Assembly (NCBI RefSeq): GCF_901709675.1
Contig: NC_051097.1
Location: 2,902,539 to 2,966,538, forward strand
Reading direction: 5' to 3'
Length of the DNA: 64,000 nt
Origin: Syngnathus acus
Lineage: Eukaryota; Chordata; Actinopteri; Syngnathiformes; Syngnathidae
Each line of letters begins with the position of its first letter. The stretch's first letter is position 1. Below are positions 49,441-61,943 of this stretch, in pieces. A program made the position numbers and the translations under genes. The notes under the pieces are model-generated. The model ran no database searches. It saw only the letters and a program-made list of their open reading frames with translations, and was not told the DNA's origin.

Positions 49441-49500
49441 CAGACATTCCCAGCAGACCCTCACAGAGCGTTTGGGTCTGCCAGGTCGGACAGGCAAAAC

Positions 49501-50318
49501 TTAATTTATATTTATCACAGTTTATTACACAGCTGTAGTTTATTGCATTTATAGTGATTAATGTATTTTTACACTTGTTTAACATAGGAATGTTCAAAAG
49601 AAGAACATGAACCAGAGTGCCTTCTTCAAAATGGTATTTTGAGCGACATCAAAAGACATCCTTTCATAATTTTATCATGCACATTTTTTCATACTTGTAT
49701 GACAGTCAAAAAGTTTTCTTTTTGCCAGTACAGTTAATTAAGGTTTCCTAATGGTGACAATTTTACTCTGGAAGTAATTTTTTCGAATGTTTGTTTTGGG
49801 ATGAATTGTTTCGCCTTTGCAAACATTTCTTGTTGGTTTTAAAACCAACATTAAATTAATTGGTAACATGATGGGGAACATATTTATGAAAACATTACCA
49901 AAACCACATAAAAGCCCACATAAAAGATATTTTTGTGTCTTCATCTGCTAAAAAAAGTAATAACTGACTGAAACGCTATCAGCAAGCATCACCATTTTGT
50001 GTTTTCTCTGCGGACCATGACTGTTAATTTGGTCACGCTCCAATTAACTGAAGTGGTTTCATTTAATTCGCGGAATTGCTCGATTGACGTATTTTCAATT
50101 TTAATTTTAATCTGTACTCGTACAAAACAACAGAAATTTAATGACATCAAGAGAAACCCAAAGTACAGTACTTCTGCAATCATTTGACAATAAATGCCAT
50201 TGTTAAAATACAGAAAACCCCCAAAAGTGAAGTCTAACAAATGTACACCCCCGCATCTGTTTGTCTCTTAATATTAATGTAAATTTGTACCTACCCAATT
50301 CATGAATTATTCATTTGT
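49501..50318. other. Unassigned AT-rich DNA
   Basis: No gene or clear repeat recognised. Confidence 0.4.
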
Positions 50319-50339
50319 TTGTGTGTGTATTTGTGTGTG

Positions 50340-50371
<32 letters not shown>

Positions 50372-50420
50372 CGTGTGTGTGCGTGCGTGTGTGCGTGCGT
50401 GTGTGTGTGCGTGCGTGCGT
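50319..50420. repeat. (GT)n with GC interruptions
   Basis: About 100 bp of GT dinucleotides broken by GCGT units, which become more frequent toward the right end. Confidence 0.95.
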
Positions 50421-50727
50421 ATAAGCCTTCTGGCTAATAATAATCTGAAGGTACAGACAGTGGAACAAATCAACACTGAGAGTATGTCACCATCACGCAC
50501 ATTCATGGATGTCAGTCAGTCTGTCGTTTTGGATTTGTCACATTGAATTGAAAGACTTATGTACAAACTGCATAGACTGAAAACTTACAGAACCGTGGTG
50601 TTGGCAATGTGGAGGAAACTGCTCACAAATACGTTGGAACGTACTCACACTTGTTCAAAAGTATTTGGAGCTAAATGCTACAAACGTAGTGGGGTGAAAT
50701 GTTGAACATAAATTGTGAAATGTATCA

Positions 50728-50813
50728 ATTGTTTTTAGCATTTGACTAACAAAAAAAACTATGAAATTGACTAAGTAAAATTGTTCATTTGTTAGTCAAA
50801 TGCTAAAAACAAT
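50728..50813. repeat. Perfect inverted repeat, 26-bp arms
   Basis: The arm starting ATTGTTTTTAGCATTTGAC is repeated inverted as GTCAAATGCTAAAAACAAT, with a loop of about 34 bp. As RNA or single-stranded DNA it would form a hairpin. Confidence 0.85.
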
Positions 50814-50843
50814 ATAGCCTTACTCGCGCATGCACAAGTCAAT

Positions 50844-51215
50844 TACCGTATTTTCCGCACTATAAGGCGCACCTAAAAACCTCCAATTTTCTCAAAAGCC
50901 TTATAATCTGGTGCGCCTTATATATGGACCAATATGGATTTGTGGATGAGGACTAATTTATTAAAGTAAGCTTTATTTTGTGTTGTGTTATATTAACGTT
51001 TGAGCAACGTTGAGTTATTGATATATTGTTATTGTTTTCACTATTTCGAGTGTTACTATAACGTGATTGCATTAACGTTTGAGCAACGTTGAGTTATTTG
51101 TTCTATGCGCCTTATAATTCGGTGGGCCTTATATATGGACAAAGTTTTAAAATGGGCCATTCATTGAAGGTGCGCCTTATAATCCGGTGCGCCTTATAGT
51201 GCGGAAAATACGGTA
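50844..51215. mobile_element. Intact palindromic element (TACCGTATTTTCCGCAC ends)
   Basis: 372 bp, starting TACCGTATTTTCCGCACTAT and ending with its inverse ATAGTGCGGAAAATACGGTA. It is flanked by a 23-bp direct repeat (50821-50843 and 51214-51236). It contains two direct copies of AACGTTTGAGCAACGTTGAG and has no open frame. The same family surrounds the Tc1 at 19797. Confidence 0.88.
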
Positions 51216-51320
51216 CTCGCGCATGCACAAGTCAATACCCAATGGCATTATGGGAAAAATGCTACGTTTGTAGCATTTTGCTCCAAGTTCCCTATAAACA
51301 TATTTGCAAGTATGTTTGAA

Positions 51321-52015
51321 AGGTTTTTTTTCATATACATATTTGCTAGTTCAAAAATTTTACTTTTACTTGTTATTACATATATATATTTAACACTATT
51401 AGAAGTTCACAGCATAAAATAGCACTCACTGGACCTAATCCAGTCTGCCCTCCAAAGCGTAAAGGTATCAATGTGGTGTGGTAAAAACAATGGGGAGACA
51501 GTTGGCGCGGGTAGAGGAGAGGCAAGAGGCCACAGCACAGAGGTGAACTGTAGCTTTCATACACTTTAGCTGCAGGTCCAATCATCCAACTCTGCCTGAC
51601 CCCACAAAACGATTGTTTATGTAACAAATTAAAACTGTCTGGGCCGATGAGGCAACCGGGCATGCCCTGCAAAAATACCTTCAATAACTGTAACAGAGTA
51701 CAGCTCAACCAGTTCACCCTGAATGCATGGTATACCTAAAACTGTAGTTCGTGGATTATGAGTGTATATGTTACGTCTATTTTAAATATATTGTATTTAC
51801 AAAAATGACGTCAATGACACTAAAAAATTCTGGAATGAATTCTGAGTTTTTGGGTTTCCTCAAGGTACTGATAGAACCAGGCACTCTGTTGTGGAATGCT
51901 GAAGTATGTCATTGAAATGAGCATAATAAATTGATCAAGCTAATTATATAAAGGATAGTACAAGTGATGTGAAGTAAGTATCAGCACTTCTCACAGTCAA
52001 GAGTTTGAATTTCAG
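51321..52015. other. Unassigned intergenic DNA
   Basis: No repeat recognised. 51410-51720 is less AT-rich. The 113-codon minus frame there has no motif I recognise and no clear splice partners. Confidence 0.35.
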
Positions 52016-52016
52016 T

Positions 52017-52403
52017 TATTTATTATTATTATTATTATTATCCATCCATCCATTTTCTGTACCGCTTTGTCCCCACGGGGGTCGCGGGTGTGCTGGAGCC
52101 TATCCCAGCGGTCATCGGGCAGTAGGCGGGGGACACCCTGAACCGGTTGCCAGCCAATCACAGGGCACACAGAGACGAACAACCATCCACACTCGCACTC
52201 ACACCTAGGGACAATTTGGAGTGCTGAATCGGCCTACCAAGCATGTTTTTGGGATGTGGGAGGAAACCGGAGTGCCCGGAGAAAACCCACACGGACACGG
52301 GGAGAACATGCAAACTCCACACAGGGAGGGCCGGAGGTGCAATCGAACCCGCACCCTCCTAACTGTGAGGCGGACTTGCTAACCAGTGCCCACCGAGCAG
52401 CCC

Positions 52404-52435
<32 letters not shown>
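52017..52435. repeat. (ATT)n microsatellite split by a SINE
   Basis: ATT/TTA runs flank the SINE on both sides (52017-52041 and 52404-52435). This is consistent with insertion into a pre-existing microsatellite, with the target duplication hidden in it. Confidence 0.8.
52042..52403 (-). mobile_element. tRNA-derived SINE, near full length
   Basis: The reversed head (CTAACCAGTGCCCACC, AATCGAACCCGCACCC) is at the right. The body holds GGTTGCCAGCCAATCACAGG and GAACATGCAAACTCCACACA. The tail is CATC repeats at the left. It has the same layout as 62285-62644. Confidence 0.85.
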
Positions 52436-52436
<1 letters not shown>

Positions 52437-53774
52437 AACAATCACAAGAACCACAGGCCCAACATTTCTCCTATTTCTGTGAGGTCCACACTGGTGTGCT
52501 TGAGTTCCCTAATATGTCTCCATCAATTTGAGCAGCCACTAGTTTTGGGCATTTAGCCTGATGGGTTTTGCTAAATACCATTTTCTGCCTGGACTGAGTA
52601 ATTGGTGCCCAGCAGTCCAAGCAGACATATGATGACATTTGATTTCTTTGTCACTGTGAAATCTTCTCTTATTAAATCTACATAGTGAGAAAAAGAAACT
52701 CTAAAAATGAAATACAAATATGCAGAAGTCGTTGTATACAACGGTGTATCAACTAAAGCCATACAGTATATACATAGTATAACATATTAATACTAACGTA
52801 TGTTTCAGGTTTTATTTTTTTTGAAAAATTAAGGACTGCTTGTTTAAATGTGACGTGAACTTAGAAAACAGTATTAAAAAACTGAAAAGCTCCTTCTAGA
52901 TTCTGACGATAAAACATGTCAGACATTGTTTTACAACTGGATAAAATTATTTCATGGCTCTTTGAATGGGCCAATTCTCTCACACACACACACACATGCA
53001 CGCACACACACACGCACATACACACACGCACAAACACACCGCACACATACAATCATGCACCGCTGGCCTCGTCCTGAAAATGACTCTGATCAGATGTGAT
53101 CAGTTTCCACTCAGCTTGCTCTCGCACAGCGTGAACGCAAAGAGGCAGCGGCATAAATTTCCTCGTCGTGCTTTTCTCTGTAATTTCATGCAGCACAGCA
53201 GCTGCGGGGGCTTTCTTCCATCGTAGCCTCGTCTGACCATACTCGTAGTCCAAGTTGAGCAGGTCGCAAGACCAACATCATGAGCTGTTTCCAAAATGAA
53301 GCTTAAGCCAACCCAAACTGACATCACTGAGCTGCTCAAATAAATAACAGACTTTAACCGTTGCTTTTACACTCTGAGAGTGGGGTTAGTGTACTGTTTA
53401 ACTGTGCTTTGTTTAATTTGAATGTCTCTGTCATTTCTCATTTGATTCTATAACTTAGTGTTCAAACTTTAAAGGAAGTATTCCAGAACTTGAATACTTC
53501 GGAACAAAAATGATTTAAACTGACAAAAACTGTTTACTTGAGCCCAAGCACAATTCACCCCACCCATAGTGACTGCATGTCTGGTAAAACGTACAAAAAC
53601 TATTTTTATTTTTGTGTCAGTGGCCAATCAAAGTGTTTTTCGTGGCAGACAGATTCATGGTAACAGACATTAAAGCTGATTGTTTTGGTTATAATTCACA
53701 CTTTCTGTGTTGAAGACATTACATGGATTGGCTTTCCGTCGAATTATAAATTTCCTGTTAACTTTAAAAGGATT
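52436..53774. other. Intergenic DNA with a CA microsatellite
   Basis: A CA/GCAC run lies at 52980-53048. 53050-53340 is less AT-rich and non-repetitive; the minus-strand frame there (53100-53339) shows no recognised motif. No gene is called. Confidence 0.4.
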
Positions 53775-54091
53775 TATCCATCCATCCATTATCTGTACCG
53801 CTTGTCCCCACGGGGGTCGCGGCCGGGCCACCCTGAACCAGTTGCCAGCCAATCGCAGAGCACACAGAGACGAATAACCATCCGCACTCGTACCTACGAG
53901 CAATTTAAAGAGCTCAGTCGGCCTACCAAGCATGTTTTTGGGATGTGGGAGGAAAGCTGAGTGCCTGGAGAAAACTCACATAGGCACGGGGAGAACATGC
54001 AAACTCCACACAGGGAGGGCCGGAGGTGGAATCGAACCCGCACCCTCCAACTTGTAAGATGGACGTGCAAACCAGTGCTCCACCGAGCCAC
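53775..54091 (-). mobile_element. tRNA-derived SINE with internal deletion
   Basis: Same family as 52042-52403, lacking about 45 bp of the body after GGGGGTCGCGGCCG. It is flanked by TAAAAGGATT (53765-53774) and TAAAATGATT (54092-54101), a 9/10 target duplication. Confidence 0.85.
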
Positions 54092-54697
54092 TAAAATGAT
54101 TGAAATGATTTCAAAAAACTAAATAATAATAAAAAATTATGACCAAGTTTCTGAAAACTCTTTTCCAATATGACTGATTATTGGTGGTGATGAAGGATGA
54201 TGTGGAAGGAAATTCAACAGATCATTCTTGGAGTAATAATGCAATAATGTCTTTGCTGCCTTGCTCAAGGATATTTTTTCATTGTCACAGGAGAATTTGA
54301 GATCAAACATTTAACTCATGTTTTATGAGCTTAAGCGTGGTACAGTCTTACCAATATTTGAGGTTCAATGTTGCTTCGATGAAAGTCAAATAATCTGAGT
54401 CTGGTTTCTGTCATCTGTCTCTTTCCAATGTATCGATTCTTTCCTGTGTTAAGGTCTGTGAGTCAACATAACACAGCAAGACAATGGTTATTTAATCGAA
54501 TTTTGGTAGTTTCTGTAGTGGGGACGGGTGCAGTCCTGCTGGCGCATGAAATCAACACTGGACATCAACAGTCTTGATAGCAGAGGTTGGTGTATTACTA
54601 CTAGCATTAAAGATAACAGGGTGGCAAAATAGTGTTGTTTTTTACTAACTAGCTAAATATACTCAGTTGTGATGAAAATATTGAGTGTTGAAAATAC

Positions 54698-55316
54698 TGG
54701 CTATGTTTACATGAACATGAACATTTATTCAGATTAAAAACCTGATCAGAATAAAAATGCTTTATGTACACAGTTTGAAATATTCTGACTCGATCAAGTC
54801 CATTCTGGTCAAGTTTTTCTTCCAAATGAGAGATGTGGTTTATGTCAATTGATAACCCAATCGGCGCGCATAGAAAACACTTATTCTGGAAAAAAAAGAA
54901 ACATCTTTAGCATGCATGTCTGTGATGTCGGTATGTGCATTTCTTTTGATCCTGGAAGCTAAAAGAAGGAGAGTGAAAGACATGGCGGGCTCAAGACTGA
55001 ACTGCTCTGGTCAGAAACATTTTAGCTCCATTAGAAAGTGTTGACCCGGCGTAACAGCGTAAATGGGAAAAATATGCGAGATAACGCTAACGTAGAAATG
55101 GACAGAGTGATTCATCGCTTCGGCTTCATCTACGACAATTTCCGATATATTTGGTCAACCTGCGCATGTCAAAATAACTAGTCCCAATCAAAAGTGTGAT
55201 CCCTGAACACGCAAATCTAAATCATATTTCTATATTTAGTGTCCATGAAAACTGCATCTCATCATAATTCGAACTATGATCGGACTACAGAACTGTTGTA
55301 CATGTAAACGTAGCCA
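54698..55316. mobile_element. DNA element with TGGCTATGTTTACATG ends
   Basis: The ends TGGCTATGTTTACATG and CATGTAAACGTAGCCA are inverted with one mismatch. The subterminal regions also pair loosely. The 619-bp element has no open frame. The superfamily was not determined. Confidence 0.7.
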
Positions 55317-56255
55317 ACGACTTATTTAACTATAAATGCACATTTGTCCGTTTTACTGTGTTGATGTTGCGGGAAAATTGGTGAGTATTGTCATCCCGTG
55401 TCAACCAAATATTGACCACAAAATATCCTAAATTCATCAAAGGATGAGAAAGCATGTTGGCCTCATGATGAGATGTTGAGTACCGATTAAGTGACAGTAT
55501 GTACAGTGTATTAGACAATCCCAGTCGTCAGGTGTCCTGCTGTGTCCCCATTTTACTCATCGGTGGGTTGATTGCTCCAAGGCCTTCCGAAGTATTCTTG
55601 GTGCTTTGACTCGTTTAACTTTCTTCTGTTGCCTCCTCCCAAGAACATGCAGCTGGTGTTTGGCAACGCTGTGTGGATTTAGTTAGTGTCTACAGATTGA
55701 TCACACTGGTTTGTATTTAACCTACTTAGGCAGGGAGTGAACGAGCTAAGCTGAGCCCCCTGCAGGATTTAACATTTCCAACTGTCAGGACGAATTAACC
55801 GGCACTAATACCGCTTTCATCCCTCACTGGGCTCCTTCACTGGAGTGACTCACGGCTCTGTAACGCCGAACAGGAGGATGTTGGAGCGTTTCTGAGAGTG
55901 ATTCTTTAAAACATCCATGCTGATTAAAGTCTGATCTGCTCCCTGTGCCTTTGGGAGGAAAACAAAGCATCAGGGGGTGATTTCTAATATAATAATTGAG
56001 GAACGGACAATTAATTTGAGGTCAAGTACTAGACATTATTACACTAGATTATTTAAAGACAGGTTTTGAAAGCCTGGTACCTCCTATTAAATGGTTTAAA
56101 TTATGCCATTATTTCTTGAAATTTTCAAAAATAATAAAGTGCAGCAAAAAAGGATTGAAAAGTATTTTTAGCATAGTTTCTGCTCTTAAATATTTATGAT
56201 CATAAAACAAATGTAGATCTCAAACAAAGATAACTTGAGTGAAGAAAGAATGAAG

Positions 56256-56322
56256 TGCTGCACTCTCACCGACACTAATGTTCATGACAGACTTACAAAA
56301 TCCTCACATATTCACGCTGGCG
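56256..56322 (+). repeat. Copy 1 of a diverged local duplicate
   Basis: Shares CCGACACTAATG, TCATGACAGACTTACA and CATATTCAC, in the same order and spacing, with 57061-57126. Identity is about 85-90% by eye. Confidence 0.65.
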
Positions 56323-57060
56323 TGTTATTTGATTCAAATGTACAAAAAAGAAAAGAATTTAAGAGGCCAATTTTTTCACATCCATCAAATCACATTTTAT
56401 TGTCCTACATTGTGCACAAAGCGTGATGAAGCTGTAACCAAAGACACGTTATTTCAAACAATACATTGCGTTAAATGATCAATTTAAAAAAAACTGATCA
56501 AGTGAGTTACTATGTTCCCTTGTTTCGATTTAACTCGTTTGGAAGTGCAAATAAGGAAAGTGAGCAACGTGAGCATTCATCATTTTTTTATGCAGTGGCA
56601 GATTAAATACACAATTTTTACTTATCAGATTTATGTGGAGCAAAGAGCTTCTCTAATTTAACTCACAACAAAGCTGCGGATAGCTTCAGACGATGTTTAA
56701 TATTTATGAACGCTCAATGAAAAGCCTGAAAGGACTTTTAACTGTTTTGCAACTTTAATCAGAATCAGATCTAAAAGACATAATGTTGTTTGTGCGAGTT
56801 TAGGGCTTTATTATTCTGTATTGTATTTTTCTATGCAAATATGTCCCAGAGGTCAGGAGTATGTAAAACATTGGATGACAAAAAAAGTTCAACATTTTAA
56901 TTTTTAATCGAGTCCCCCTTTTGCAACTACCATGTTCCTAATATAGTGTACAATTCAAATAAGCTCCTCTCTTTCCTCCAAATCCACGAAAAAACACCTC
57001 CATGAATTATAGATGAGCGTGACAAGGATTAATTATAGCGCAGTAAAACCTGTAGTTAAT

Positions 57061-57126
57061 ATGCTGCACTCAGACCGACACTAATGCTCATGACAGACTT
57101 ACAGAAACCTTGCATATTCACACCGG
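57061..57126 (+). repeat. Copy 2 of a diverged local duplicate
   Basis: Same orientation as 56256-56322, about 800 bp away. No terminal repeats or target duplication are visible around either copy. Confidence 0.65.
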
Positions 57127-57790
57127 AGACTCCAAAATAGTTTCAGTTTTCTCTGCAAGGATTTGATTTTATCCGAGCAGACAACAGCGTCTATCAATCA
57201 TCATTGCAATGTTGAGAACTGACCAGTTTCACTCCAATTCATTTGATTCCAGTTTCCCCTTAGTAGAGAATCAGCAGTGAGGATTTCAAGCGGGATTTGA
57301 ATTCAAGTGGGAGAGTTGGCTTTTATCATGCTCCAAAATTCTGTATTTTATAGACATAAAATGTGTAAGTAGTATACATGTTAGTGAAATATACCAAAGG
57401 TGCTCTTTTCAGATATGGATGACAGCACTGGTGGCATTTCATCACCAAAGTGTGATCTGGCTGACATGATTCTAGACTGCATGTAAAACTCCAAATGTAG
57501 GACTGCATAGTGTGATTTTCCTTTTAATTGCTCAATCACGCCTTCTTCTTCTGCAAGCCCTGTTTTCTTTGTATGACTCATTAGCGCCACCATATGTTGC
57601 TTATAATTTATCAGTGGCATAGTTACAGGTACCAAGCCATCAAAGTGATTTTTATTTAAGTTTTGAGCACGGTTGCCCACTTTGTTAGTCATCTGACACC
57701 ACAAGTTGTTCTGCAGACTTTGATTGTATTTATAGTAAGTGAGAATGCATTTGCAAAGAACAATTACCTCTTCAGCGAGGTTTAACCAAA

Positions 57791-58409
57791 TACCGTATTT
57801 TCTGGACTATAAGTCACAGTTTTTTTCATAGTGTGACTTTTACTCAGGAGCGACTTATATATGAATTAATTAACACATTATTACGTGATCATTAACACAT
57901 TAACTACTTATATCACTTCACATGTTATTTTCACACTAAACTGCAAAAGGGCCCTCTAGGCCTGTGGAATAATTGGAACTGCATATAATGATGAGTCTGA
58001 CGTCAGCGCCGCATATATTTCCGGATTGAGCGGAGTTGTTTATAAGTGACACAGAGGACGAAGAGTTCGATGGATTTAATGATTTTGAGTGACACGGATG
58101 GGTCGCTAAACTTGTTATCTATGTTATAGTTATTTGAATTACTGTTAATATGTGACGTCAGGCACGTTCTCAGTTCCTCGTTTGTGTTTATGTAGCGTTT
58201 AGCCTGTTGTTGCCTATTGAAGAGAGAGCAACAGCAATGTGTACATATTCTGTTAGGTTAGACAAACTCATATACGTTTTCGTGTTCATATATGTGTGAA
58301 AATCTTTTTTATTTTTTTTAATTATTTTATAAAAAACTTAACTGCTCAATTTGAACATGGATACAGCACACAGAACTGTGTAACCTTCCAATACACACAC
58401 ACACACACA

Positions 58410-58503
<94 letters not shown>

Positions 58504-58910
58504 GGGGTGACTCCCCCATACTCATAGATACCAAATGGTCAGGTGACGCTTTCCCGCGTTTTCCGGACCGGACAGTATAAAACAAGCTGACCTGTAGAAG
58601 GAAATTGTTGTTTCATCTGCTGTAGTGCCATGTGTACCGACCGCCATTAAACAACCCAAGATCTTGCCACTAAAGAACCAAATGTTACTCCACATCTTTG
58701 TTTTCCTGACTCAACAACGGACATCATCAACAACACGCAACACTATTCATGTCTGTTCTTGTTCTGTTCTTATATTTTGACAAATAGTGTTTCCCCAAAA
58801 ATGCGACTTGTACTCCGGTGCGACATATATGTTTTTTTCTTCTTTATCATGCATTTTATGGCTGGTGCGACTTGTACTTCGGAGTGACTTATAGTCCGGG
58901 AAATACGGTA
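57791..58910. mobile_element. DNA element with TACCGTATTTTCTGGAC ends, 1.1 kb
   Basis: Ends TACCGTATTTTCTGGACTAT and ATAGTCCGGGAAATACGGTA. The subterminal ACTTATATATG and GTGCGACTTGTACT motifs repeat in inverted order. It is related to, but distinct from, the CCGCAC-ended family. It has no transposase and contains a CA microsatellite. Confidence 0.8.
58392..58500. repeat. (AC)n microsatellite
   Basis: About 109 bp of nearly pure AC dinucleotide with one AG interruption, inside the DNA element at 57791-58910. Confidence 0.97.
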
Positions 58911-59607
58911 CTAGATTTTTTTTTTCTGTAACAAACAATAATATATGGCGGAGATATTGTTTTGTGCAAATGGGGTTAGTGTTTTAAAAAGACGTGGTTC
59001 ATGGGTGTTTGAGCTGCAGGAATTTCATTTATTGGCTAAGCTTTGTCCAATATCATAACATCATGCATCTGGGTGCTTCAAATACAATAAATAAATAAAA
59101 CATACTTTCCTACAATCGGAATATTGAGTGGGTGCAATTGCAAGGCCTCCGCCTAATGTGATGTCATGCATTTACCCTCACTATGTAAGTTCCCTCTCAG
59201 GGACGTTAATTCTTCCCTGCAGTGTGAGCTTATTGGCACGTCTCCATCAGAGGAAAAGGCCAAAACCCATTACCCTGCTCAAATATGGCAGTCATCTGAA
59301 CCTGATGATTTATGCTATGGAATGGCAGTGTTTTGGTCTCTACTTGTGAGGCTGTATAAATTTGTGCCACATGACTAAACTGTCCCATTTTCTAGATAAT
59401 AATGTCATAGCATACGCTCGCTGTTGTCCCGTTTGTACTGCACATCTTGTTTCTTTGTGCTCATTTCTACTTTTGTGTTTATCACTCTTTACCACCATAA
59501 AAACAAGATAACCATTAAAATATGACGGCTTCGTACGGGTTCTCACATTCTCAGAGCCAAAGGGTAACATGGCTGTAACATGTCATGGACCTATTTTGGT
59601 TCTAGAC
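58911..59607. other. Unassigned AT-rich DNA
   Basis: No gene or repeat recognised. Confidence 0.35.
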
Positions 59608-60286
59608 CAGGGATTGTGAACCCGTGGTCCACGGCCCTCTAGTTGTCTGTGGCGGTATTGCAGGTGTTCCGCGAAATTGGAAATGGAAAATAATTGTAAC
59701 ATTAAAAAAATATATATATATATTATTTAAACTTGATTTTTTTTCAGCTAATTTTGGGAATCATTTACCCATCCAAATGATGTCAAATGTAGCTGAGATT
59801 CCCAAAGTAGACATACAGATGCAAATAAATAGCTTGTTTAGGTCTAGCCCAGGGGTGCCAAACTCATCTTTTTTCGCGGGCCGCATTGTAGTCATAGCTT
59901 CTTTCGGCGGGCCATTATGACTGTCAACCCAAATAAATATATGAGCACCTCATATTATATACAGTAAAAGCTACAAAACAAACTGACAAATAACTCCTTT
60001 TCAAATCAGACGAGTAAAAACTGGTCAAATATTTAAAAAAAAAAAGATATTAAAAGTGAAGACAAATTGCCATTCTAGTAATGACACGAATTTGATGCAC
60101 AATTTGTCTTCGCGGGCCACATCAAATGATGTGGCGGGCCGTATCTGGCCCCCGGGCCTTGAGTTTGACACCAGTGGTCTACCCCTTCAGTGCAAAATAC
60201 AATATTATTTCCCCAAAGCAGTGTTCCCCGAGTTGCTTCTTGGTTATAATAGTGGTCCCTTGGACAAAACCAGTTGAAAACCCCTG
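59608..60286. mobile_element. hAT element interrupted by a second hAT element
   Basis: Outer ends CAGGGATTGTGAACCCG and AGTTGAAAACCCCTG. Flanking TTCTAGAC and TTTCAGAC agree at 6 of 8 positions. The inner copy at 59850-60176 splits it. Confidence 0.6.
59850..60176 (-). mobile_element. Inner hAT element
   Basis: Ends CAGGGGTGCCAAACTC and GAGTTTGACACCAGTG. It is flanked by GTCTAGCC (59842-59849) and GTCTACCC (60177-60184). It is in the opposite orientation to the copies at 4820 and 27352, sharing their inner words. Confidence 0.85.
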
Positions 60287-61860
60287 TTTCAGACCATTAA
60301 AGGCTGATATAATCTATTCTTGGAGAAATGGGAAGCCAGTGCAGAAACCTGCGTCCTGGGCTAATTAATGCTTGTATTTCCTGGTTCTAGTCAGAACCCG
60401 ATCAGCATCATTCAGAATGTACTGCAGATTTCTTGCTTAAAGAGCCCAGGTACTTCGTCATACAGTACAAAAGTGAGGTTAAGATCCCATTGTTTTGATT
60501 TTGACCATGCTTTTTAGGTGGTAAAAATTCAGGTGTTGATGTTATTGTTATTTCTTATTGATTTATTGTGGTTGTTAAAATTCAGATGTGAATCCTTTAT
60601 TAAGTTTCTGAGAGTGAGTCTCAAAGTGACAGACACCTCTGTGGGCCACAGTTAACGATTCAAGTTTTGTCTGAGTTTAGCGAAAGAAATTTGTTGAGGC
60701 TTCTGTTCGTTGCTCACCGTGATTCGCACTGTCACGGTTCTGTGTTGGGGGCTAAATCTTGATTGGAAAGTGTCAAGAGCATTAATTTCATAGGCGAAAG
60801 TCAACTTTTTATGGAACTTTGCCTTAGAATGGAAACTTTGCTATGGCATGTGTTAGAGTGGTGCTCACTCTAACTTATTTTGCAAGAACCACACGGGAGA
60901 CAGTAGTTTGCCCTTTGACACCTGCAGGTGGAGAGTCCATTCGTCGCCGTGCGTACAGCGATGATCGAATGGAGGTCTGACTCTCGCCTCCTGCATGAGC
61001 ATTTTTATTAAGAGAAACAGGGTGGGGGTGACAGTGGACTGGATAGGGAAGAGAAAACCCTTGACCTCTAGTCAAAGCATAGCAGGGGATGTTTTACGAC
61101 ATTGTGTAGGATGGGACAAGCTAGGTAATTTATTACTGGTTACACACCAACGTAAGCATAAAACTAATCTAGCTAGGTTATTTATTACTGGTTACATACA
61201 TTCCAACATAATCATACGATCAAGATAGTTTGGAAAACCCTGACAGCATGGTAGAGGGACGATGAGGCTTGATGACAACATTCTTCAAGGCCATTGGAAA
61301 TGTTGCAGTCTGAAGTGAAATATTGACTCACTGAGCGGGTTGTGGTTCCAACTTCCTCAGCACAGGCCTGCTAAATTTAGTGGGGAACACATCAAGGCTG
61401 CACATCGATGGGCTCAGGCTGCAAATGATCGTTTAAACTGTTTTCTCAGTGACGGGTGTGAAATGCGGCTGCTGTAGATGTCTAGCAAATGGTATTTTAG
61501 TCACCAAGATATCAGTTGGTAAACTGCACCACAATATCCTGAAATCTTGTAGTGCCTACAGAAAGTGTACATGCTCGCCTTTAATTCTCCAGTGAATGTT
61601 GAAATGACTCATTGCTTTTGTCAGATACAACAATGCTTGAGCTATTGGGCATAGAAAAAAACTAATTAGCAACCATGTTGAGAATTATGATGTATAAAAG
61701 GGGTAGGAAAAAACAAGCAATAGCTTCTTCCTTCTCCTTTTTTGAACATGTTGATTTATGTGCCTTATTGGCACAACATGAAATTATGTGAAAATGTGAA
61801 AAAATGATTTTGTGTTTGGTCGATCTTATGTTCAAAAATAAATTTCACTTCTCTTCACTA
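60287..61860. other. Unassigned intergenic DNA
   Basis: No coding signal found. It includes a local repeat of TAGCTAGGTTATTTATTACT (with one change) at about 61121 and 61170. Confidence 0.35.
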
Positions 61861-61943
61861 ACATATGACGTCATCATGGTTAGCCCGCTAGACGTCGGCA
61901 CGTCGGGATGACATCGGTTAGCGTCCCAAGAAGGCTAACGTAA

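Larger units (their letters stand above)
47383..49500 (-). mobile_element. 5'-truncated non-LTR retrotransposon (LINE)
   Basis: Reading on the minus strand, the element holds the end of an endonuclease-RT linker, a reverse transcriptase, a C-terminal domain, and a 3' tail of (ATGG)n (47383-47464 as CATC). It starts abruptly near 49500, which is the usual 5' truncation. The protein type is the abundant fish LINE of the Rex/RTE kind; I did not resolve the clade. Confidence 0.9.
50620..51320. repeat. Older dispersed repeat with an inserted palindromic element
   Basis: The left part (GTATTTGGAGCTAAATGCTAC, allowing one change) and the right part (ATGCTACGTTTGTAGCATTT, TTGCTCCAAGTTC) are inverted copies of one sequence related to 42290-42480. 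The element at 50844-51215 lies between them. Confidence 0.5.
55317..57790. other. Gene-free stretch with unique-looking DNA
   Basis: 2.5 kb without coding signal. 55700-55980 is less AT-rich and non-repetitive. 56520-56790 is rich in TAAT words. A related 67-bp pair lies at 56256 and 57061. Confidence 0.4.

Noticed and set aside
51376-51717. 113-codon minus frame
   Set aside because: It has no recognised motif, no convincing acceptor or donor, and composition like the surrounding DNA.
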